Source: JANMZO01 sp963763135 (GTDB lineage Bacteria; Actinomycetota; Acidimicrobiia; Acidimicrobiales; JANYDT01). Taken from it: DNA of 64,000 nucleotides. Where the stretch lies: positions 1,364,001 to 1,428,000 of the forward strand of contig CAVXNJ010000012.1 in NCBI GenBank assembly GCA_963763135.1. Direction: 5' to 3'. Made by a program: the position numbers and the translations under genes. The notes under the pieces were generated by a model. It was not told where the DNA came from. It made no database searches and saw only the letters and a program-made list of their open reading frames with translations. Shown in pieces: positions 25,811 to 34,167 of this stretch; position 1 is the first letter of the stretch; each line of letters begins with the position of its first letter.

Positions 25811-26758
25811 TCACGCAACGGCTGGCGATGCCACGAAACCACTTCTGAGCGTGATGACGACCAGGTCGGTCGACTCCTGAATCTCGGGGCGCGGTACTTC
25901 GCTGATCTCACATCGGGACCCGACAATCTGCACCAGCAGGAGCCCTCGGTCCACGGTGTTCACGAACCCCTTCGCGCGAACGATCCGATCCGTGACGCGG
26001 TCCTGCAGATGCTGCATCCATGTCGAGAGGTCGGTACTCGTGATTCCCCACGGAACTTCCACGGTACGCGTCTCGTGGGCATCGAAGAGCGTCGGCGTAG
26101 CGATGTCGAGTGCTCCGTGCTGACCGCGGCCCCCGAGCGCAAGAAATCGACCGACGGCTCCCTGGCCGACATGATCGGGTCCGCCGAGGAATACCGGCGT
26201 GTCAGGGGCAAGTTCCGCAAGGCGCGCGTTGGCAATTTGCACCGCGTCATCGTCGACGAGGTCGGTCTTCGTGAGGACCAGGAGATCGGCGTCGCGAATC
26301 TGACCGTGAAGTTGCGTCGTGATGAATTCGGGCAGCGCGCCGTCGAGAAGCTGATCGGCGGCCACCACGACCACCACTCCATCCAGCATGAACCCGGCCG
26401 ATTGGCCCCAAGGGATCATCCGTTGCGGTTCCGCGACGCCACTCAGCTCGACGATCACATGATCGGGCGGGTTAGGCCGTGCCCGTATGCGGTTGAACGC
26501 CTCACCCATTTCTTCGATTGATCCACAACAGATGCAACCGTTGGTCAGCTCGATCGTGTCACCATGACGTTTGCGGATCAGTTTGGCGTCAATGTTGATC
26601 GCACCGACATCATTCACGATTACCGCGATCGGTCGATCGGTCGTGGCGAGGACATCGTTGATCACGGTCGTCTTGCCCGCACCGAGATACCCGCCAACAA
26701 ACGTGAGCGGAACGCGTCGACCATCCCACGGCAGGAACTCAGGTTCGCGGTACGCCAC
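25811..26758 (-). CDS. CobW/COG0523 family GTPase (metal chaperone)
   Basis: G3E-type GTPase of the group that delivers metals, mostly zinc or cobalt. The 315-residue protein has Walker A GGYLGAGKTT, the metal-binding CxCC in NGCICCGS, VIVELSGVAEP as switch/Walker B region, and the guanine-specificity motif TKTD. The C-terminal domain is short and lacks a His-rich tail. GTG start at 26758 with AGGGGG about 10 bases upstream. It is monocistronic by its surroundings, and no Zur-type box is evident. Confidence 0.88.
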   Translation of the reverse strand: MAYREPEFLPWDGRRVPLTFVGGYLGAGKTTVINDVLATTDRPIAVIVNDVGAINIDAKLIRKRHGDTIELTNGCICCGSIEEMGEAFNRIRARPNPPDHVIVELSGVAEPQRMIPWGQSAGFMLDGVVVVVAADQLLDGALPEFITTQLHGQIRDADLLVLTKTDLVDDDAVQIANARLAELAPDTPVFLGGPDHVGQGAVGRFLALGGRGQHGALDIATPTLFDAHETRTVEVPWGITSTDLSTWMQHLQDRVTDRIVRAKGFVNTVDRGLLLVQIVGSRCEISEVPRPEIQESTDLVVITLRSGFVASPAVA

Positions 26759-26936
26759 GGTGTCAGACCCCCTGAACCTTCACGGCATCAACTCTACGGC
26801 TCGCGACGGCGGTTCGGGTTGTGCTCCCAGCTACCTTCGAGGGAGTTGGCCCTCAGTGGAGTGCGCGGCGTGCGCGGTGTGCGCGTCAGGATGTAGTCGT
26901 GCCCACACGGCGACTCCGTCGTGACAGCATGCTCAC

Positions 26937-27371
26937 GTGGACTTCCTGATCGAATTGATCGTGCAGGGCCTTTTCGAGTTCGTGATCGAGATGGTCACCA
27001 GCGGCGGTTCGTCGACGGACCGTCGTAACGACACGAGTCCGAAACGGTGGGATCCAAACGGGTTGTTCTTGCTGGCATTTACCGCGCTCGGAGTTGGCCT
27101 CGGCTTTCTGTGGGGGTGGCACGTGGCAACGACCGGCCAACGAACGCCACCGATCACGATCTGGGTGTCGCTCTTCGGAGCGGCCCTGTTCACCCTTCTG
27201 GCCGTGCGGGACGCAAACCGTCCGCTTGCCTACCTGATTCCGGAGCGAAGTCGCTACCGACCATGGACGTGGCCGGCCCGGCAACTCTGGCGAGTGGCGG
27301 TCTTGAACGTCGCCGGCGCCATCGGCGTCTGGTGGGGATTCGCCGCGATGCTTCCACCAAAGCTCGGCTAG
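26937..27371 (+). CDS. Hypothetical membrane protein
   Basis: A 144-residue product from a GTG start. An N-terminal amphipathic helix (MDFLIELIVQGLFEFVIEMV), a hydrophilic loop, then three hydrophobic segments (LFLLAFTALGVGLGFLWGW, ITIWVSLFGAALFTLLA, VAVLNVAGAIGVWWGFAAML) suggest an integral membrane protein. No family recognised. Convergent with the Thr-rich secreted protein gene; no close partner. Confidence 0.6.
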   Translation: MDFLIELIVQGLFEFVIEMVTSGGSSTDRRNDTSPKRWDPNGLFLLAFTALGVGLGFLWGWHVATTGQRTPPITIWVSLFGAALFTLLAVRDANRPLAYLIPERSRYRPWTWPARQLWRVAVLNVAGAIGVWWGFAAMLPPKLG

Positions 27372-27640
27372 GTCTCAACCCGTTGGAGGATGGCTCGAGA
27401 ACGAAACAATACGAATGGCATGGGATGACCATCTCCGCGTCTAAGTCGGGGCAGGAGTGCTGATCAGCTGATTCGCGTTGTTCTGCCAAATTGCCGAGGA
27501 CGGGGCAATCGAAGTTGTCGATCTGGAACTCGACACCGGGAGCGAAGACAGCTGCGCCTGACGCTTTGTAGATCGCGGGCAATTGGGCATCGCGGCACGA
27601 TCGTCTACTCCGCATCCGAGGGACGGTGCCGTACCGGGGT
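27372..27640. other. Intergenic gap, possible coding remnant
   Basis: No gene with a plausible start lies here. One leftward frame (about 27424-27600) has a balanced amino-acid composition with three cysteines but no start and no recognisable family. It could be debris or the tail of an older version of the adjacent Thr-rich protein gene. Confidence 0.3.
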
Positions 27641-29011
27641 TCATGACGTCGGCGGAGCGATCGGCGTGGCCGAACAGGACTGCGTCGATGGCACGGTCGC
27701 ACCTTGGAGCGCGATTTGAACGAGGTACTCGGAGGAGCCCGACGAAACTGCGGCGGGTAGCGTCACGTTTGCGGGGTTCACGCAGTTCACGTTCGACCCG
27801 CCTCGGCCGCGGACAGCAACGGCGAGGACCGTGTCGGGAGACTGTGCCGTGATCGTCACCGTGCCGGCCGGGAAGGTAAGGACGGGCTCGTCCGATCCGA
27901 CGATGCTGACGGGAGAACCCGCCACCGGGTTTCCTGCAGCGTTCGTCACGAAGACGGTTGCAGCGTTCCGAGGGAACACCGAGAAGCGGACCCGGATCAA
28001 CGACCCCGACGGTGGGGGCAAGGTCGTGCTCGGCGCCGCCGTCGACGTGGTCGTGGTCGAAGCCGGTGCTGTCGGCGTCGTGGGCGTCGTCAGTACCGGC
28101 TGTGGGAGGCCCGGCGAAACGATCACAAGCGTCGGTGCGATGGTTGTCGAGGTCGTCGTCGGGGCGGTGGTGGTGGTTGTCGTGGTCGTGGTCGTGGCGG
28201 CGGACGTCGTGGTGGTGGAGGAGGACGGGGAAGTACGAGTCGTGGTCGTCGGCACGCGAGTGGTCGTTGTGGTGGTGCCCCCGCACGGCGACTTCACACA
28301 GAGCGCCTGGCTCTTCAGGTATGCCTCGCATGCCGCGATATCCCGTTCTAATGACTCCACCTGAGCGAGGCCTCGATTGATCGCCTTCAGATATTTCGCC
28401 AGCTGCGATTTGAAATTCTTTCGGTGCAGGCTGGTGTTGCGGGCGAGCGCTGCGAGGAGCCTGCCGGCTTCGGCATCCGTCATGGCTCCCGCCCCGACGA
28501 GGTCCGCAGCAACATTCACCGCTGTAGCCGAACTGATCGTCCGGTAGCCGTGATCGCCGGACTCGGCGGAGGTTTTGCCTTCCTTCACCATCTCGGCGGC
28601 GAACGTGTCGACGACATTGTCTCCGATCCTCGGCCGCACCGTCCTGACATACTCCTTGAGCGAATCTGCGAGGTTGTGCTCGAACGCCTCGGGATCCTGG
28701 ATAATCCGCCCGACCGGCTGGCCGGGCACGGGTGGTTCTTCGATGTTCCGGGAGTCGTCGGACAGGTAGAAGGCGCCGTCCGCGATGGCGTCGAGGATGT
28801 CCTGTGGTGCCTCGGAGTCCCGCTGGTACGCCGCGATCGCACTCTGCTCCCCATTCGAGCGGTTGACGAGGAAGTCGAGCTCCTTCTGCGTGCATCGCTT
28901 GACCGCGGCCTTCTTGACGGCAGAGGGGACACCCAACGCGAGCGAGGGGCCCGCCGCGGTGAGGAGTGAGACCGCAGCGAAGGCGATAACCAGGGAACGG
29001 AAGAGGCGCAT
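27641..29011 (-). CDS. Exported protein with long Thr-rich linker
   Basis: A 456-residue protein. A clear signal peptide (MRLFRSLVIAFAAVSLLTAA, then GPSLALG) precedes a helical domain of about 220 residues (AIAAYQRDSEAPQDIL, VVDTFAAEMVKEG, ALARNTSLHRKNFKSQ) with a Cys-rich end (CVKSPCGG), then about 90 residues almost entirely Thr, Pro, Ala and Ser, and a C-terminal beta-rich domain (IRVRFSVFPRNAATVFV). No family recognised. The Thr-rich stretch probably spans the cell wall and may be glycosylated. Start ATG 29011 chosen by the signal peptide; the frame is open upstream. Confidence 0.75.
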   Translation of the reverse strand: MRLFRSLVIAFAAVSLLTAAGPSLALGVPSAVKKAAVKRCTQKELDFLVNRSNGEQSAIAAYQRDSEAPQDILDAIADGAFYLSDDSRNIEEPPVPGQPVGRIIQDPEAFEHNLADSLKEYVRTVRPRIGDNVVDTFAAEMVKEGKTSAESGDHGYRTISSATAVNVAADLVGAGAMTDAEAGRLLAALARNTSLHRKNFKSQLAKYLKAINRGLAQVESLERDIAACEAYLKSQALCVKSPCGGTTTTTTRVPTTTTRTSPSSSTTTTSAATTTTTTTTTTAPTTTSTTIAPTLVIVSPGLPQPVLTTPTTPTAPASTTTTSTAAPSTTLPPPSGSLIRVRFSVFPRNAATVFVTNAAGNPVAGSPVSIVGSDEPVLTFPAGTVTITAQSPDTVLAVAVRGRGGSNVNCVNPANVTLPAAVSSGSSEYLVQIALQGATVPSTQSCSATPIAPPTS

Positions 29012-29149
29012 GGGCGGATAGTCGCAAGACCGCGTAAGCGAAATGCAAGCCAACGATGCCGCACGGTCATCCATCGCGCTTTCAAAGACGCGGTCCGTTG
29101 GGGTCGCCTCGCTCGAAACCCTGCCGTCGCAGCGAACCCGCCCCACAGC

Positions 29150-29454
29150 GGCCAGAAATCCGACGGCATCCAGGCGTGGGACGCGCCGACCCTACGCTCG
29201 TTCCTCGACGCCTCCGGTCAGGCCGACGATGTCACGGAGATGTTCCTTCGACGATTTTCACGAAAGAAACTCACCCCGTTCGGCATTTCATGGATTACGA
29301 CACACCTGGGCCACGCTCGCTCTAGAACGAGGGATCCACCTGGAGTTGTCCGTGCGCGCGTTGGCCACTCGACAATCCGACCACCCCTCGCATGTACAGC
29401 CGTGTCACACCCGCCCGCCACGGCCACGCCGCCGGGAGGCAATCGCCGGCTTGA
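29150..29454 (+). pseudogene. Decayed tyrosine recombinase (phage integrase family)
   Basis: Pieces of a tyrosine recombinase lie in order but in different frames. Frame of 29174: AWDAPTLRSFLDAS, like the segment starting the catalytic domain. Frame of 29283: AFHGLRHTWATLALERGIHL, containing the conserved HxLR box. Frame of 29360: VGHSTI, the second conserved His box. Frame of 29392: MYSRVTP, with the Tyr nucleophile. The middle of the catalytic domain is missing and at least two frameshifts are needed, so it cannot be active. It lies about 210 bp from tRNA-Leu, a typical integration target. Confidence 0.75.
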
Positions 29455-29567
29455 TTCTTGGATGATCTGCGACGGTCGGTTGGACAACGGCTGATAATCG
29501 TATGGACACGTAGCAACCGCGGACAAAACGGCAGATCGTGGTCGACGCAGCGGCGGTTGGCCTTGAC

Positions 29568-29598
29568 CTGTCAAGTCTGTCTGTCAAGTCTGTCAAGT
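29568..29598. repeat. Short tandem repeat CTGTCAAGT x3
   Basis: CTGTCAAGT occurs at 29568, 29581 and 29590, with a CTGT insert after the first. It lies between the recombinase remnant and tRNA-Leu, and could be part of an old junction. Confidence 0.7.
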
Positions 29599-29642
29599 CC
29601 CGACGGTCCGGTAGAAGTCGGCGGTTTTCGCCCCACCGATAG

Positions 29643-29659
29643 CCCCAGCTGAGCTGGGG
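29643..29659 (-). terminator. Hairpin downstream of tRNA-Leu
   Basis: CCCCAGCT and AGCTGGGG form a perfect 8-bp stem with a single-base centre, 7 bp beyond the tRNA 3' end in its direction of transcription. No T-run follows, so termination is likely but not certain. Confidence 0.5.
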
Positions 29660-29665
29660 GAAACG

Positions 29666-29751
29666 TGGTGGGCGAGGGGGGACTTGAACCCCCATGAGGT
29701 TTCCCTCGCTAGCACCTGAAGCTAGTGCGTCTGCCATTTCGCCACTCGCCC
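29666..29751 (-). tRNA. tRNA-Leu (anticodon CAG), CCA encoded
   Basis: On the minus strand the sequence folds as a class II tRNA: acceptor stem GGGCGAG/CTCGCCC, D-arm beginning TGGCGAAATGGCAGACGC, anticodon stem CTAGC/GCTAG with loop TTCAGGT (anticodon CAG), a long variable arm, and a T-arm GGGGG-TTCAAGT-CCCCC. Discriminator A and CCA are encoded at 29669-29666. In M. tuberculosis a tRNA-Leu(CAG) likewise lies divergently just upstream of fhaA, so the position is syntenic. Confidence 0.95.
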
Positions 29752-29780
29752 GAGTAAGCCGGAACAGACTAGCCGATGAA

Positions 29781-29859
29781 CGACCACCGCGTTCTCGCCA
29801 AATTTCTTGCGCTCCGGAGTCAAAAAGTCGCTCCCCGACGCCCTTTTCGACTCCGGAGC
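29781..29859. repeat. REP-like hairpin repeat, copy 1
   Basis: A 79-bp element whose core forms a long hairpin: GCTCCGGAGTC (29811-29821) pairs with GACTCCGGAGC (29849-29859), extended inward by AAAAG/CTTTT. A second copy of the same length lies 218 bp downstream; the core is identical and differences are confined to the left flank. Neither contains a gene. The 432-bp gap from tRNA-Leu to fhaA holds only these two copies and unremarkable DNA. Confidence 0.9.
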
Positions 29860-29998
29860 AGCGCAAGGCCCGGCGTCCGTTTGCACAACATGAGCTGTCT
29901 GCCACTGCGCCCAACTGAGGCCACTACGACACACCCACTCAGCACCCAGGCGCCGTGACACACACCTTCGGCACAACCACACCAAGCCGGCACGACCA

Positions 29999-30077
29999 CG
30001 ACCACCGTGTTATCACCAGAATTCTTGCGCTCCGGAGTCAAAAAGTCGCTCCCCGACGCCCTTTTCGACTCCGGAGC
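29999..30077. repeat. REP-like hairpin repeat, copy 2
   Basis: Second copy of the 79-bp element, same orientation, with the hairpin arms at 30029-30039 and 30067-30077. It ends 107 bp before fhaA, so it may also terminate incoming transcription or affect the fhaA promoter. Confidence 0.9.
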
Positions 30078-30184
30078 AGAGCGGTCCCAGCCACCACCAT
30101 CCGACCCCGCAACTGATCGGTGTTCAGACCCCGTCGGTGACTAGCTCCCCTTTAAGGGGTCTGAAGTTCCCTACACTCGGTCCG

Positions 30185-30874
30185 ATGGCTTTGCACCGCG
30201 TCGAGAAGCGCCTGGAGCGGCTCGTCGAAGGCGCCTTCGCACGAGTCTTTAAAACCGAACTCCGCCCTGTCGAGCTGGGGCGCCGCGTCACGCGGGAAAT
30301 GGACGTCCACGTCACGCTCGGCGTCCGTGGTGAACGGGTGGCGCCAAATCACATCCAGGTCCTGCTGAACGCCGACGACTACGCCCGCTTCCAGACGTTC
30401 AGCGACGCGCTCGTCTACGACCTGGCCGATGCGGTCGAAGAGCACGCGAAAGACGAGGGTTACCTGCTGAAGGGCCCGGGTGTCGTCGAGTTGGTGGTCG
30501 ACCCGAAGCAACACGTCGGGCAGTTCGACGTGAAAACCGCCATCGCGGTGTCACCCAACGTCGATCGACCCGCCGGTTGGCTACACCTGCAGGACGGCAC
30601 ACTTGTCGCCGTAACGGAAGGCAACCCGGTCACCATCGGCCGCATGCCCGACTGCGATGTGACGGTCGCCGACTCCAATGTCTCCCGCCACCACGCGGAG
30701 GTCCGGCTCCACGACGGTCACGCCCGGGTCGTCGACCTGGGCTCGATGAATGGCACCAAGCTCAACGGCCGTGGCGTACCACCCGACGGGTACGGCGCCA
30801 TCCTCGAAGATGGCGACCGCATTCAGGTCGGCCCGGCCCTCATCATCTTCTCGAGGAAGCGCACGGGGGTCTGA
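30185..30874 (+). CDS. fhaA: FHA-domain protein FhaA (DUF3662 + FHA)
   Basis: FhaA is a phosphothreonine-binding adaptor of the actinobacterial elongasome; in mycobacteria it binds phosphorylated proteins such as MviN. The 229-residue protein has an N-terminal DUF3662 domain (LERLVEGAFARVFKTELRPV, residues 1-120) and a C-terminal FHA domain with GRMPDCDVTVAD, VSRHHAEV and SMNGTKLNG. It is much shorter than the mycobacterial protein because the disordered Pro/Gln-rich linker is nearly absent. First gene of the cluster; fhaB follows after 2 bp. Confidence 0.92.
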   Translation: MALHRVEKRLERLVEGAFARVFKTELRPVELGRRVTREMDVHVTLGVRGERVAPNHIQVLLNADDYARFQTFSDALVYDLADAVEEHAKDEGYLLKGPGVVELVVDPKQHVGQFDVKTAIAVSPNVDRPAGWLHLQDGTLVAVTEGNPVTIGRMPDCDVTVADSNVSRHHAEVRLHDGHARVVDLGSMNGTKLNGRGVPPDGYGAILEDGDRIQVGPALIIFSRKRTGV

Positions 30875-30876
30875 CC

Positions 30877-31404
30877 GTGCCCGAATCCGTACTAACCGTA
30901 CTCAAGCTGGTCTTTCTCGCGGCGCTGTACCTGTTCCTTGCCCGAATCGTCCGGGCCGTCTGGGTCGAGATCTTCGCGGAACGACGCACCGCGATCGCCG
31001 ACGCCGAGGCTAATTCGCCTACCTCGGCCAAGGCTGCCGTGGCTCCGGTGGCGACGCCCCCGAAGGAGGCCCAGAGTCGGCGCGAACGGCGCGCCGAGAA
31101 GAAGAGCGCGGCCACTGCCTTGATCCTCCGAATTGCCGAACCTCCCGTTCAGCGTGGCCAGACCTATCCGGTGCAAGACGAGATGACGCTCGGTCGGGCT
31201 GCGGGCTGCGCGGTCGTCATCAACGACACGTTCGCGTCGCAACTTCACGCGCGGATCTTCCGCCGCGATGGCGTGGTGTTCCTTGAGGACCTCGGCTCGA
31301 CCAACGGCACGTTCCTGAACCGCAAGCCCGTCCACGGTCCGCAAGTCGTCCAGGTCCGTGACCGGATTCAGATCGGCAATGTCGTATTGGAGCTCGCCCA
31401 ATGA
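30877..31404 (+). CDS. fhaB: FHA-domain membrane-anchored protein FhaB/FipA
   Basis: A 175-residue protein with an N-terminal membrane helix (LTVLKLVFLAALYLFLARIV), a basic linker (SRRERRAEKKS), and an FHA domain (LGRAAGCAVVINDTFASQLH, GSTNGTFLNRK). The FHA Arg and Ser-x-x-His are kept, so it should bind phosphothreonine. FhaB/FipA recruits division proteins in mycobacteria. GTG start 2 bp after fhaA; its stop overlaps pstP by 4 bp. Confidence 0.9.
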   Translation: MPESVLTVLKLVFLAALYLFLARIVRAVWVEIFAERRTAIADAEANSPTSAKAAVAPVATPPKEAQSRRERRAEKKSAATALILRIAEPPVQRGQTYPVQDEMTLGRAAGCAVVINDTFASQLHARIFRRDGVVFLEDLGSTNGTFLNRKPVHGPQVVQVRDRIQIGNVVLELAQ

Positions 31405-32717
31405 TGCAGCTGCGGTCCGGGGCCGCGACCGGACCGGGTCGGGTTCGCCAGGTCAACCAGGACCGCTACCTGGTCTTCGACAACCGACTCTTTGTTGTGG
31501 CCGATGGCATGGGTGGTCACCGCGGCGGTGAGGTCGCCGCGCAGCTCACGGTCGACACACTGAACACTTCAAACGACGTGCATTCGTCGGATGATCTGCA
31601 AGCGGCGATCCTCGAAGCCAACCGGACGATCTTCCAACACGCGGCCGACGACCCTGAACTCAGCGGAATGGGTACGACCGTCACCGCCATCGCGTTGCTC
31701 TCCAACGGCGAAACCGACGACCCACTGTTGAGCATTGCCAACGTCGGCGATTCGCGCACGTACCGTCTGACACCCGCTGGTTTCGAGCAACTCACCGAGG
31801 ATCACTCGGTCATCGGGGAGTTGATGCGAGACGGACGGATCACCGCAGAAGAGGCTCTCCAGCACCGCCATCGCTCGGTGATCACACGCGCCCTGGGCGT
31901 GGAGCCTTCCGTCGAGGTCGACATCATCGAGGTCATCCCAACGCCCGGTGACCGCTACCTCCTTTGCAGCGACGGTCTTTACGGCGAAGTGGCCGACCCC
32001 GCCATAGCGTCGATTCTTCGCCGGTTCGCCGATCCCAACGAAGCGTGCGAAGAACTAATGGCCGCAGCCATCACCCGCGGCGGACGCGACAACATCACGG
32101 CGGTCATCGTCGACGTCATTGACGACTCCGACCCGGCGTATCTTGCGAGTCAAGCGCTCGGGGCCGCCCCGTACCGCGGCTCGGCCGCGCTCTCCGACAA
32201 CCCAGCCGGGGAACCAACGCCGGCCCAACGGGCCGCGGCCACAAACGAAAACGCCTCAACCCCGAAGGCCCAAGCAACGAAAAGCCCCAAGGTCAAACGC
32301 GCTCGCAAGCCGAGCCCCATCAACCTCCGGGTGCTCTTGTTCATTGCGGTGTTGGCGGGCCTCGGAGCCATCGTCGCCTGGGTGTGGAAGAACGCTCCGG
32401 AAAGCGACATCCTTCCGACGACCACCGTGGCCACCACCGAGTCTTCGATCCCGGCCGGGCCGGTGGTGCCGGTGCTGCCGAGCACTAGCCCCGGCAGTGA
32501 AACACCCACCACGCCCGGCACGACCATCGCCAACCCCACGGTCGTTCCGGTCCCGGCGGCGGGAACTGCCGTATCGACAGTCACCTCGGCGGCAGCGACC
32601 GACTCCGGCGCGACCACCGCATCGGGCGCGCCAACCACGTTGGCACCCACGACGACCGATCCCTTCGGCGAACCCGCGACGACCAAGACCGTAACTACAC
32701 GAACGAAAAAGAAGTAG
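31401..32717 (+). CDS. pstP: PP2C-type Ser/Thr phosphatase PstP
   Basis: Dephosphorylates Ser/Thr kinase substrates at the membrane. The 438-residue protein has a cytoplasmic PP2C domain (about 1-240) with all metal-binding motifs: NQDRYLV, VADGMGGHRGG, NVGDSRTYRL, CSDGLYGEV and GGRDNITAV. A Pro/Ala linker leads to one membrane helix (NLRVLLFIAVLAGLGAIVAWV, about residue 312), then a Thr/Pro-rich outer tail. Starts with ATGATG; either may be used. Overlaps fhaB by 4 bp; rodA follows after 7 bp. The phosphatase looks active although the local kinase homologue does not. Confidence 0.93.
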   Translation: MMQLRSGAATGPGRVRQVNQDRYLVFDNRLFVVADGMGGHRGGEVAAQLTVDTLNTSNDVHSSDDLQAAILEANRTIFQHAADDPELSGMGTTVTAIALLSNGETDDPLLSIANVGDSRTYRLTPAGFEQLTEDHSVIGELMRDGRITAEEALQHRHRSVITRALGVEPSVEVDIIEVIPTPGDRYLLCSDGLYGEVADPAIASILRRFADPNEACEELMAAAITRGGRDNITAVIVDVIDDSDPAYLASQALGAAPYRGSAALSDNPAGEPTPAQRAAATNENASTPKAQATKSPKVKRARKPSPINLRVLLFIAVLAGLGAIVAWVWKNAPESDILPTTTVATTESSIPAGPVVPVLPSTSPGSETPTTPGTTIANPTVVPVPAAGTAVSTVTSAAATDSGATTASGAPTTLAPTTTDPFGEPATTKTVTTRTKKK

Positions 32718-32724
32718 CACCAAG

Positions 32725-34167
32725 ATGCGAGTAACCATCGCCACGGTCGCTCGGCGTCGAACTGAGCTCGGCCTTCTTGTTCTCGTCACCGGGTTGACCG
32801 CGGCCGCCTACACGTTGGTCAGTCTCGGCAAGACGGCGCAGATGCCGGCGAATCTCCAACCGTTCGCGTTGATGGTCGGCGGTCTGTTCTTCTGCGCGCA
32901 TATCGCTACCCGACGCTTCGCAAAACTGGCCGACGCCACGCTCCTCCCTATGGCCGGCCTGTTGAACGGTGTCGGCTACGTCTTCATCGTGCGTCTCAAT
33001 CCCGACCTTGCGTCGAAGCAGGCGGCATGGACTGCTGTCGGCATCGCCGGGTACATCGCCACGCTCGCGATAGTGAAGAACATCAGGCGACTTGAGTATC
33101 TCCGGTACACGTTCGCCGTGATCGGCACCCTTCTACTGCTCATGCCGCTCGTTCCCGGGGTCGGCTACGAACGCAACGGTTCGCGCATCTGGGTCCGCCT
33201 CGGACCCATCACGTTCCAACCCGGGGAAATCGCCAAGGTGACCTTGGCGCTGTTCTTCGCCTCGTATCTCGTTGAACGTCGCGAGCTCTTGTCGATCGCC
33301 GGCAAACGCCGATTCGGCATTGTGTGGCCGGAAATTCGCCACCTTGGGCCGATCATCCTGGCGTGGCTGGCGTCGATCTCGGTGATGATCGCGCAGAAGG
33401 ACCTCGGATCGTCGTTGCTGTTCTTCGGCTTGTTTGTCGTGATGCTCTGGACGGCAACCGGACGCTCGATCTACCTATCAATAGGCGCGCTTATGTTTCT
33501 CGGCGGCGCCACCATGGCGTACTTCAGCTTCACGCACGTACACACGCGTGTCGAAACGTGGCTGAACCCCTGGCCGTTCGCAAACGGTAAGGGTTTTCAG
33601 CTCATCCAGAGTCTTTACGCTTTCGGATCAGGTGGCATCACCGGCACCGGCCTCGCCCTCGGCAGTCCGACGCGTATTCCGGCGTCGTACAACGACTTCA
33701 TCTTCGCCGCGATCGGTGAGGAACTGGGCCTGTTCGGCACCACCGCAGTGTTGGCCGTTTTCTTCCTCATCGTCGGGTCGGGATTGCGCATCGCACTCCG
33801 CGCCGAAGCGGCCTTCGACAAACTCCTCGCCACCGGGCTCACCGCGATCCTGGGCTTCCAAACGTTCATCATCGTCGGAGGAGTCACCCGCCTCGTGCCG
33901 CTCACCGGCGTCACGCTTCCGTTCGTCAGCTACGGCGGATCATCGCTCGTCGTCAACTACATCATCGTGGCGTTGCTGATCCGCATCAGCCATGAATCGA
34001 ACCTTCGAAGCGGTGGCCCGGCGCCAGCGAACTGGTTGCAGCGCAAGAAGAACGCCCGAGCGGAGAAGCGAGCCGTCAAGCGGGAGAACGCCATCGGGGC
34101 CGACGAGACCCGGTTCGATATCGCCCCGAAGCACCGGGCCCCCAAGCAAGCGGCCGAGAATCCATGA
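32725..34167 (+). CDS. rodA: FtsW/RodA/SpoVE family glycosyltransferase RodA
   Basis: Polymerises lipid II glycan strands for cell elongation together with a class B PBP. The 480-residue protein has about ten membrane helices and the SEDS signatures GSRIWVRLGPITFQPGE, AQKDLGSSLLFFG, the catalytic-loop Asp region, and VTLPFVSYGGSSL near the C-terminus. A basic cytoplasmic tail (QRKKNARAEKRAVKRE) ends the protein. pbpA overlaps its stop by 4 bp. Confidence 0.93.
   Translation: MRVTIATVARRRTELGLLVLVTGLTAAAYTLVSLGKTAQMPANLQPFALMVGGLFFCAHIATRRFAKLADATLLPMAGLLNGVGYVFIVRLNPDLASKQAAWTAVGIAGYIATLAIVKNIRRLEYLRYTFAVIGTLLLLMPLVPGVGYERNGSRIWVRLGPITFQPGEIAKVTLALFFASYLVERRELLSIAGKRRFGIVWPEIRHLGPIILAWLASISVMIAQKDLGSSLLFFGLFVVMLWTATGRSIYLSIGALMFLGGATMAYFSFTHVHTRVETWLNPWPFANGKGFQLIQSLYAFGSGGITGTGLALGSPTRIPASYNDFIFAAIGEELGLFGTTAVLAVFFLIVGSGLRIALRAEAAFDKLLATGLTAILGFQTFIIVGGVTRLVPLTGVTLPFVSYGGSSLVVNYIIVALLIRISHESNLRSGGPAPANWLQRKKNARAEKRAVKRENAIGADETRFDIAPKHRAPKQAAENP

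Noticed and set aside
27424..27600. Leftward coding fragment with balanced composition
   Set aside because: No start codon, no family match and no stable frame; kept only as an intergenic note.
27441..29048. 535-codon alternative frame over the Thr-rich secreted protein gene
   Set aside because: Arg/His-rich shadow frame without signal peptide; the other frame has a proper signal peptide and domains.
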